A stretch of DNA of 15,682 nucleotides, taken from NCBI GenBank assembly GCA_013698055.1, contig JACCVS010000381.1, positions 1-15,682 of the forward strand, in the 5' to 3' direction. The notes below the pieces were generated by a model. That model ran no database searches. It was not told the origin of the DNA and worked only from the letters and a program-made list of their open reading frames with translations. Source of the DNA: Acidobacteriota bacterium (lineage in GTDB: Bacteria > Acidobacteriota > Blastocatellia > Pyrinomonadales > Pyrinomonadaceae). A program made the position numbers and the translations under genes. How positions within the stretch are numbered: position 1 is the stretch's first letter; each line of letters opens with the position of its first letter. Positions 1 to 12,148 of the stretch are shown in pieces.

Positions 1-2904
<2,904 letters not shown>

Positions 2905-2911
2905 GGGATTA

Positions 2912-2981
2912 GTCCAAAGTCTAAAGCCCAATGTCCAAGGTCTAGGGACATGATTTTGAGATTGGGCTTTGGATATTGGAC
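2912..2981. repeat. heptad-repeat hairpin in the rpoB-rpoC gap
   Basis: Two 21-nt arms, 2912-2932 and 2961-2981, are complementary at 18 of 21 positions around a 28-nt loop. The left arm and the start of the loop read as consecutive 7-nt units beginning GTCCAAA, GTCTAAA at 2912 and continuing as variants to about 2946. The right arm is the complement in the same period (ATTGGAC type units). The element occupies 70 of the 100 nt between rpoB and rpoC, so it would be transcribed in the rpoBC message and fold as a long stem. There is no T run after the stem, so it is unlikely to be an intrinsic terminator. Its architecture matches the elements at 11302 and 13630, and it resembles the heptanucleotide STRR repeats known from filamentous cyanobacteria. 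Confidence 0.85.
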
Positions 2982-2994
2982 GCTGAATTGGTTT

Positions 2995-2998
2995 GGAG
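2995..2998 (+). promoter_or_regulatory. rpoC: ribosome binding site deciding the rpoC start
   Basis: GGAG lies 6 nt before the ATG at 3005. An in-frame TTG at 2993 overlaps this site and would add four residues (MEKK). The spacing, and the usual N-terminal sequence of RpoC, favour ATG 3005. Confidence 0.7.
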
Positions 2999-3004
2999 AA
3001 AAAG

Positions 3005-7222
<4,218 letters not shown>

Positions 7223-7282
7223 TTTCCAGGTCACGTAGTGAAACCAAAAGCGTGAGCGATGTTTACCAACATCACGCACGAA

Positions 7283-7327
7283 GCTAAAAAGACCGGCAGG
7301 GCTAAAATCCTTGCCGGTCTTTTTAGC
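7283..7327 (+). terminator. intrinsic terminator of the rpoBC operon
   Basis: Arms 7283-7301 and 7309-7327 are complementary at 18 of 19 positions around a 7-nt loop. The GC core ACCGGCA/TGCCGGT is flanked by A5 on the left and T5 on the right, so the structure has a U-tract in either direction. It could stop transcription from both strands. A smaller bulged stem (about 7251-7276, GCGTG...CACGC) precedes it. Confidence 0.93.
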
Positions 7328-7560
7328 TAAATTGGAGTGCTGCTATTTGATGAGCGAAACTATGGCATCAAGCTGAGGGTTTATTATTTCAAGTCTGCAT
7401 TATATCAAAGCACACTAGGTTACTGATGTCGTCTAGGCCAACACGATTTGGTATGAATTATTAACGGTCAGTTATTTAATTAGACCAAAATAGCTGGAAT
7501 CCATTCTAAATCCTTACCGGCATGTAAGTTGCTATCTTCCAGCGACAGGGGGGATTAGAA
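7328..7560 (+). other. AT-rich non-coding leader, no clear feature
   Basis: This stretch is markedly more AT-rich than the flanking genes and has no credible reading frame. It must contain the promoter of the gene at 7561, since a strong terminator lies upstream. AT-rich words around 7448-7480 could hold -35 and -10 elements, but none matches the sigma-70 consensus well at proper spacing, so no promoter is called. A strong Shine-Dalgarno run, AGGGGGGA, lies at 7547-7554, 6 nt before the ATG. Confidence 0.5.
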
Positions 7561-8082
7561 ATGAAATCAAATAAGTTAATGAACAAAATCGGAGGAGCAA
7601 TTTTCGCATTCTCCTTACTGCTCGGAATCGGCATCGCGTCGAGTGTGCCTGCTCAGGCACAGTGGCAAGATGATCAATGGCGTCGCGACCAGCGTGAGCA
7701 AAGGCGTCGTGAGCGCGAGAATGCCCGCGAGCAAAGGCGTCGTAACCGTGATAATGATGATGATAATTACGGGAATGGCGGATACAATGACGGTTATGGC
7801 AACTATGGCAACAATCGTCGTGGGCGAAATTCAGATGGATACGGCAACTACGGTGGCTCATACGATCTTCGCCAGACAGCCCTGAATGCAGGTTTCGCCG
7901 ATGGCGCTAAGGAAGGTCGTAAGGATCGCAGTCGCAACGAGCGCTATGATTACACAGATGAGAGCGACTTCCAGAAAGGCACCAGGGATTATAGTTCCCG
8001 TCACGGTGATCGCAGCATCTACCAGCGCTACTACCGCGAGGCGTTCTCGCACGGTTATGCTGACGGCTACGCAGGGTACTAA
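7561..8082 (+). CDS. small exported Arg/Gln- and Gly/Tyr-rich protein
   Basis: 173 residues, function unknown. The start is supported by AGGGGGGA 6 nt upstream. Residues 1-33 form a classical signal peptide (KLMNK, then a hydrophobic core at 11-28, ending VPAQA before Q34), so the protein is exported. The mature part has three sections. Residues 35-68 are a very basic and acidic Gln/Arg/Asp segment with an 11-residue duplication (REQRRRERENA at 45-55, REQRRRNRDN at 56-65). Residues 69-100 are a Gly/Asn/Tyr-rich low-complexity stretch. Residues 101-173 are a more ordered domain with related ends: ALNAGFADGAKEGRKD (107-122) and SHGYADGYAGY (163-173), both of an xGxADG type. The C-terminal part resembles hypothetical exported proteins that I associate with Acidobacteriota; this is from memory and was not searched. 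It appears to be a single-gene unit with its own terminator. Confidence 0.85.
   Translation: MKSNKLMNKIGGAIFAFSLLLGIGIASSVPAQAQWQDDQWRRDQREQRRRERENAREQRRRNRDNDDDNYGNGGYNDGYGNYGNNRRGRNSDGYGNYGGSYDLRQTALNAGFADGAKEGRKDRSRNERYDYTDESDFQKGTRDYSSRHGDRSIYQRYYREAFSHGYADGYAGY
7696..7743 (+). repeat. 33-nt coding tandem duplication
   Basis: The 15-mer GAGCAAAGGCGTCGT occurs exactly at 7696-7710 and again at 7729-7743. This is a 33-nt period equal to 11 codons, giving the two REQRRR repeats of the protein. The nucleotide identity suggests a recent in-frame duplication or slippage, not a selected protein repeat alone. Confidence 0.8.
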
Positions 8083-8113
8083 CGGCTAGAATAGCTGAAA
8101 AATACAAGGACGG

Positions 8114-8154
8114 GAGCGGGAGACTAATTGTCATCGCTCCCGCTCTTTTGTTTT
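8114..8154 (+). terminator. intrinsic terminator after the small exported protein
   Basis: A perfect 9-bp stem, GAGCGGGAG (8114-8122) with CTCCCGCTC (8137-8145), has a 14-nt loop and is followed by TTTTGTTTT. It lies 32 nt after the stop codon, on the plus strand. The opposite strand lacks a good T run, so it would not clearly terminate the convergent peptidase gene. Confidence 0.88.
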
Positions 8155-8247
8155 ACTCCTTTGCCAATACCAACCTTAAATAGACAGGTCGTCTTTAATG
8201 GACACCTAAAAGATTTGCCCAGTATTAAGTTCAATCTTTGATCCTGC

Positions 8248-9090
8248 TCATTTGGCGGCAAAATATTTCAGAAGTGCGATAAGCGCAGGAAGATTCTCCT
8301 GAACCAGCACGGTTGCCCTTGTCGGACGTAGTTCAATAGTCACAGTGGGAACTTGCCGGTCAATTCCCATCAGAATCCCGAGCGATCCCGGAGTTTCATA
8401 GCCCAGCGAAGCGCAGAGAGGATATTTGTTAATCGAAGCCAGAGTCTGGGCCAGCGTCGCGCCCGATTGGCCATCCCAGTTCACGCACCCGAGGGCGGCG
8501 TGTAAGGTGACGACCAGATGCGGCGGGTAACGCTCCAACAGGTTTAGCACGGCTTGTGTCTCAGGCTCTGAGGAAGGCTTTGTGCCCGGATAATGATTCT
8601 GCGCAGTGTATTCTGAGCGCCATGTCTTGGATGGGAAATTACGATTGATATCCACCCCGTTAGCATTTACTCGGGTGGCAGCCATCAGGCCATCGGGATT
8701 AACATCGGGGACGATGACGAGAGTCAGGTTGGACGGCAGCGTTTCGGTATTAATATTGACCGCCAAAGCGCGTGCTACCACAGTCGTGTGCTGCTCATCG
8801 CCATGTATCCCACCGAAGATCAACACGCGCTTTGAGCCAGAGCCATAAATCATAGCCGTAACATCGCGCCCGCGCACAGTCTTCCCCAGTGTAAGGAAAG
8901 TGGGTGTGATGAATTTGACAGATTCCTTCAAAGGCTTGCCGCGCTGCGAAGTTTGATGCGGCTGAGGATTATTAGGCGGAGCCTGAGCTAGTGCTTGCAA
9001 ACTCAGGCACGAGAGCATCAATAGCGTGAATGAGAATCTCGCTGCAAATTTACTATAACTCAGGCTTCCGGCAACATTGCACCCCGTCAT
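8248..9090 (-). CDS. exported M14 zinc peptidase, MpaA-like
   Basis: 280 residues. A signal peptide precedes the catalytic domain: basic residues to R19, a hydrophobic core at about 20-33 and LQALAQA at 31-37. A Pro/Gln-rich spacer spans 38-50. The M14 metallocarboxypeptidase fold follows with its zinc ligands visible: H96 and E99 in GGIHGDE, and H197 in VTLHAA. NPDG at 131-134, the substrate-binding NGVDINRNFP (144-153) and the likely catalytic glutamate E253 in TIELRP are also present. SEPETQA (174-180) and LGYETPGSLG (229-238) are close to the E. coli murein peptide amidase MpaA, which cleaves the gamma-D-Glu-mDap bond of cell-wall peptides. By family knowledge a peptidoglycan-peptide amidase role is likely. 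E. coli MpaA is cytoplasmic; this one appears secreted, so it may act on the wall or on released peptides. No good ribosome site precedes ATG 9090 (AAGG is about 18 nt away), so the start is only fairly sure. The gene is convergent with the small exported protein. Confidence 0.88.
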   Translation of the reverse strand: MTGCNVAGSLSYSKFAARFSFTLLMLSCLSLQALAQAPPNNPQPHQTSQRGKPLKESVKFITPTFLTLGKTVRGRDVTAMIYGSGSKRVLIFGGIHGDEQHTTVVARALAVNINTETLPSNLTLVIVPDVNPDGLMAATRVNANGVDINRNFPSKTWRSEYTAQNHYPGTKPSSEPETQAVLNLLERYPPHLVVTLHAALGCVNWDGQSGATLAQTLASINKYPLCASLGYETPGSLGILMGIDRQVPTVTIELRPTRATVLVQENLPALIALLKYFAAK

Positions 9091-9450
9091 GTTTGGTATC
9101 CATCCTTATTAAGGCAATCGAAGATGCATGATGCCATCAGCGAACAATGGAACCCCGGCGAAAAAATCTTCGAACAATATAAAACAGGTAAGGCTAAATA
9201 AGGTCAAGCATTTTTAATTCCGTCAATTCGCCTGACAGCCGCCTTTGTGCCGGGTCAATTAGGCAGCCTCAATTTCTGAAGCTCCAATTCGCCCAAAACG
9301 GCGATTCTCTGACAGTTTGCTTTCGCTTGATTCGATTCTGGCGTCGAATCTGCTACTCTTAACCCGTCACATTTGAAACAAAGGCGGCTCTCTGAAGCGC
9401 CATCGGCCAACGATTTCCTAAAAAGAATTTCATCCGTCTAAGGAGCATTG
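9091..9450. other. 360-bp gap between divergent genes; inverted repeats and a 25-codon ORF
   Basis: No recognisable gene lies here, though it must hold promoters for both flanking genes. Seen directly: (a) a perfect 12-bp inverted repeat, AGCCGCCTTTGT at 9237-9248 with its complement at 9378-9389, enclosing 129 nt; (b) a perfect 7-bp inverted repeat GATTCGA (9329-9335) and TCGAATC (9344-9350); (c) an extended -10-like TGCTACTCT at 9351-9359 with a poor -35 (TTCGAT, 9331-9336) at 17-bp spacing, a possible promoter for the gene at 9451; (d) a 25-codon frame, ATG 9124 to TAA 9201, with AAGG 9 nt upstream, whose sequence looks protein-like (EQWNPGEKIFEQYKTGK). The ORF is either a very small gene, a remnant or chance. 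None of these is certain. Confidence 0.4.
9441..9445 (+). promoter_or_regulatory. ribosome binding site deciding the start at 9451
   Basis: AGGAG lies 5 nt before ATG 9451 but only 2 nt before an in-frame TTG at 9448. The spacing favours the ATG. Confidence 0.7.
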
Positions 9451-10446
9451 ATGAAGGCGCTCTACGCTCCACACAGAGTTCATAGGCGGCGGCTTGAATT
9501 ATTCAGCGCGGTTTTCCTGCTGCTTATTCTTGTTGTCGGCGCGCAGGCACAGTCAACCGATATCGAGTTTCCCACGCCCGTTCGCTCAAATGAAATCAGC
9601 GGGACAATCACGCCCAGGGATTTGGGTGACTCGCGACTGACAAGATATTTCTATTCATTCACGGGCACACCGGGCGACCTGATCGTTACAGTAGAGAGCG
9701 AAAATTTGGAAGGCGACGTTGATGTCTTCACTGTTGGCGCATTACGCCCGCTTGCCAAAATTAGCCTGTACGCTCTGGGGACGAAATCGGGCGGGTCGAA
9801 AACCATTTATTTGAGGACTCGCGAATCCCTGATCCTGCGAGTCGAAGCGCGCACGCCGAACGATAATTCGGGCAACTTTCGTGTCAGTTTTAATGGAACG
9901 TTCGAGCCTATCAGCAGTAACATTCCAGACCCTGAGCCGGTCATTCCAACACTTTCTTCCGCGAGCGCACCGCAGAAGGGAAGAAGAGTCACCGCTACAG
10001 GCGCGCGGATAGAAGAACCTGAGCCTGAACCGACAGCGATAACCAAGCCCGAAACTGAAACCACATCACCCGCCGCGCCAGCGACAGAAATACCCGCAAC
10101 CACAGATACACCGTCTACAGCCAAATCCGCAAAGTCCCAACCTCCGAAGCCGAGAATCCCGCGAAGTACGCGGAGGAGCAATCCGCGCACGCCGCGTCCA
10201 AGACCTGCGACGACCGCTAAGACTAAACCGCCCCCAGCCGAACCAAAAACGTCCGCTCCAACTGTGGAGCCTGCGAGCGGAGCGCGTCTCATCATTGAGA
10301 CGAAAGATGGAATGAGAGTCGAGCGTTACATGACGACTGTGCGGCGGGTGACGGTTCAGGGCGGACAGATAGTTGTCGTGACGACAGATGGGAAGATTGA
10401 AAGACAACCGATGAGCAACGTCCTGCGAATGGCAATCGAACCCTGA
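9451..10446 (+). CDS. exported protein: beta domain, Pro/Thr linker, C-terminal DG repeat
   Basis: 331 residues from ATG 9451, function unknown. Residues 1-33 form a signal peptide: RRRLELF, a hydrophobic core at about 19-30, and cleavage expected after GAQA. Residues about 36-151 look like a single beta-sandwich domain. The opening (SGTITPRDLGDSRLTRYFYSF, shortened here to its idea of a tagged beta hairpin) and GTPGDLIVTVES recall the pre-peptidase C-terminal (PPC) type domains of secreted proteins. Residues 152-277 are a low-complexity linker rich in Pro, Thr, Lys, Glu and Arg that becomes strongly basic around 226-262, such as cell-wall-spanning or peptidoglycan-contacting segments often show. 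Residues 278-331 hold two similar units, IIETKDGMRVERYMTTVRRV (281-300) and VVVTTDGKIERQPMSNVLRM (308-327), sharing xTxDGxxxER..M..V.R. The PPC match and wall association are inferences. The SDR gene follows 48 nt later on the same strand and may be co-transcribed. Confidence 0.82.
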   Translation: MKALYAPHRVHRRRLELFSAVFLLLILVVGAQAQSTDIEFPTPVRSNEISGTITPRDLGDSRLTRYFYSFTGTPGDLIVTVESENLEGDVDVFTVGALRPLAKISLYALGTKSGGSKTIYLRTRESLILRVEARTPNDNSGNFRVSFNGTFEPISSNIPDPEPVIPTLSSASAPQKGRRVTATGARIEEPEPEPTAITKPETETTSPAAPATEIPATTDTPSTAKSAKSQPPKPRIPRSTRRSNPRTPRPRPATTAKTKPPPAEPKTSAPTVEPASGARLIIETKDGMRVERYMTTVRRVTVQGGQIVVVTTDGKIERQPMSNVLRMAIEP

Positions 10447-10494
10447 AGCGGATTGCCCGTCGGCTCTCTTCATCATTAAAGAGAAAATCTTAGA

Positions 10495-11298
10495 ATGAAT
10501 CGTGACAAAAGCTCTGTCAATCGCAGGCTCGAAGGAAGGCGCGCGCTCGTTACCGGAGCGAGTAGCGGCATCGGGCGTGCAATAGCTCTCCGGCTGGCGC
10601 ACGAAGGCGCGTCAGTCGCTGTCAATTACCTCTCAAATCCCGAAGCGGCTGAAGCAGTCGTTAAAGAAATCACTGAAGCCGGAGTGAAAGGCATCGCAGT
10701 TCAGGGAGATGTTTCAAACGAACAGCAGGTTGATGCCATGTTCGAGCGTGCTGTCTCCGAATTCGCCGGGCTTGATATTCTGGTCAACAACGCCGGGATG
10801 GAAACAGAGCATTCGTTTCTCGAAATGCCGCTCGAAGCGTGGCGCAAGGTGATTGATATTGATTTGACGGGCGCGTTTCTCTGCGCGCAGCGTGCGGCGC
10901 GCGTGATGGTTGAATCCGGCGCTGGCGGCTCAATCGTCAATATCACTTCCGTGCATCAAATTATTCCCTGGGGTGGGTTCGCCCATTACTGTGCTGCTAA
11001 GGCCGGGCTTGACATGATGTCAAAGACGATTGCGCTTGAGCTGGCGACACAAAAGGTTCGCGTCAACTCGGTTGCGCCGGGAGCGATTGCCACGCCGATT
11101 AACCAGCACGTCTGGGGAAGCCCGGAAGGTTTAGCCGACCTGAAAAGGAAAATCCCGACCGAGCGGATAGGGCAGCCCGAAGAGATTGCAAAAGTAGTCG
11201 CCTTTCTTTGTTCTGATGAAGCGAGCTACGTGACGGGCGCAACGCTTTACGTTGATGGCGGGATGACGCTTTACCCGGAATTCCGTCACGGGGGTTGA
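10495..11298 (+). CDS. short-chain dehydrogenase, glucose 1-dehydrogenase type
   Basis: 267-residue classical SDR oxidoreductase, NAD(P)-dependent and cytoplasmic. The nucleotide-binding motif TGASSGIG is at residues 20-27, GDV at 71-73 and NNAG at 98-101. The catalytic Ser152, Tyr165 and Lys169 (YCAAK) are present. The fourth residue of the usual Asn-Ser-Tyr-Lys tetrad is Asp123 (VIDIDLTG instead of the common NLTG). Several segments match Bacillus-type glucose 1-dehydrogenases closely: NNAGME, SVHQIIPW, PGAIATPIN and the ending GGMTLYPEF. Oxidation of glucose or a related sugar or polyol to the lactone is therefore the best guess, but substrate assignment in this family is unreliable, and FabG-like or other carbonyl reductase activity is possible. 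The residue after the second beta strand (N44 in VAVNYLS) is the position that influences NAD versus NADP choice. The upstream ribosome site is weak (AAGAGAA near 10479). Confidence 0.9.
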   Translation: MNRDKSSVNRRLEGRRALVTGASSGIGRAIALRLAHEGASVAVNYLSNPEAAEAVVKEITEAGVKGIAVQGDVSNEQQVDAMFERAVSEFAGLDILVNNAGMETEHSFLEMPLEAWRKVIDIDLTGAFLCAQRAARVMVESGAGGSIVNITSVHQIIPWGGFAHYCAAKAGLDMMSKTIALELATQKVRVNSVAPGAIATPINQHVWGSPEGLADLKRKIPTERIGQPEEIAKVVAFLCSDEASYVTGATLYVDGGMTLYPEFRHGG

Positions 11299-11301
11299 GG
11301 G

Positions 11302-11406
11302 AAAGCAGAATACAGAAGTCAGGAGTCAGAATTGATAGGGTGATGACCACACGCGCAGATTTTCTTTTCTTCTGTCCCCTGACTCCTGTATTCTGACTCC
11401 TGCTTT
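11302..11406. repeat. heptad-repeat hairpin between the SDR and VTT genes
   Basis: Arms 11302-11330 and 11378-11406 are 29 nt each and complementary at 23 positions without gaps, around a 47-nt loop. Both arms have a 7-nt period. The left arm reads as units ending in CAG (for example AAGTCAG, GAGTCAG at 11316-11329). The right arm reads as units such as CCTGACT and TCTGACT, so the core unit is AGTCAGG and its complement. The element fills almost the whole gap: it begins 3 nt after the SDR stop and ends 13 nt before the ATG of the next gene. The right arm runs into CTTTTC, so weak termination is possible. The unit is very like the AGTCAGG heptads of cyanobacterial STRR repeats, but here it is arranged as a hairpin. 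Confidence 0.88.
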
Positions 11407-11419
11407 TCATTCTGCCTTT

Positions 11420-12148
11420 ATGTCCCAACCAATCAGCACGGCATTGCATCCTGAGAGGGAGACGAGACGAGACAAGTGGCTGCACACGCTCGTCGCGCTC
11501 GCCATCGTCCTGCTCCTCCTACTGCTTTACTGGTGGAGTGGGCTGAGCAGGATGATGACGGCAGAGAATCTGGCGGAGTTGAAGGTTAATGTCTGGGCGC
11601 CCTTCTTGATAGTTTGCGCGATGGCAGCCGCTTGGGCATTCGCGCTGCCCGCCTCGATTTTCCTCTTCATCACTCCGCTGCTGTTCCCGCCACACTGGTC
11701 GGCGTTGATCACGACCGCTGGGTGCGCGCTCGGGAGCGGCATCGGCTATCTGGTCGCGCGCTTCGTCGGCGGTGCATGGGTTGATCGTTTTCGTGAAGGA
11801 CGCCTTCATCGTTTTTTGATGAGACATTCCAGTTTTATGGTACTCTTCGCCATCCGCCTGACGCCTTCCAGTCCGCACGGCTTCATCAACTATGGAGCAG
11901 GGCTGGCACGGATACCTTTCGTTCGTTTCGTTCTGGCGACTACGCTGGCGCTCGGGATCAAGTCTTACGTTTATGCGGAGGCGGTGCATCGTACTGTCGG
12001 GGCTAAATCACTGTTCGATGCGCTGAGCGCGAAGACTATGATCTCGTTGACAGCCGTCGCCGTGCTGGCAATCGTCGGTCACTTGTTGCACCGCCGTTAT
12101 CTACACTCAGAGGCTGAGCAGGATACTGCTGCGAGAAGCACAGAATGA
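11420..12148 (+). CDS. VTT/DedA-like (TVP38/TMEM64) membrane protein
   Basis: 242-residue integral membrane protein. Hydrophobic segments lie at about 21-38, 60-90 (two, split by ALPAS), 94-115, 164-184 and 205-224. The family signature of an Arg-containing motif followed by Pro and Asn-Tyr-Gly is FAIRLTPSSPHGFINYGAG (143-161), in which R146 is the conserved arginine. VTT/DedA proteins are linked to phospholipid scrambling or flipping, such as undecaprenyl-phosphate or phosphatidylethanolamine recycling, and to membrane homeostasis. The exact substrate here cannot be told. ATG 11420 has no Shine-Dalgarno sequence, because the heptad hairpin ends only 13 nt upstream; the next in-frame ATG codons (M45, M46) would delete the first membrane segment, so 11420 is kept. 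The stop overlaps the start of the chelatase subunit (ATGA, 12145-12148), which implies translational coupling, although no functional link with metal chelation is known to me. Confidence 0.85.
   Translation: MSQPISTALHPERETRRDKWLHTLVALAIVLLLLLLYWWSGLSRMMTAENLAELKVNVWAPFLIVCAMAAAWAFALPASIFLFITPLLFPPHWSALITTAGCALGSGIGYLVARFVGGAWVDRFREGRLHRFLMRHSSFMVLFAIRLTPSSPHGFINYGAGLARIPFVRFVLATTLALGIKSYVYAEAVHRTVGAKSLFDALSAKTMISLTAVAVLAIVGHLLHRRYLHSEAEQDTAARSTE

Noticed and set aside
2993..3004. TTG start for rpoC four codons upstream
   Set aside because: It overlaps the GGAG ribosome site. ATG 3005 has proper spacing and the usual RpoC N-terminus.
7448..7480. Sigma-70 promoter for the small exported protein
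   Set aside because: The AT-rich words do not give both a -35 and a -10 of acceptable match at 16-18 bp spacing, so no promoter was called.
11299..11419. Cobalamin riboswitch upstream of the chelatase operon
   Set aside because: No B12-box-like sequence or suitable length was found; the gap is almost entirely the heptad hairpin.
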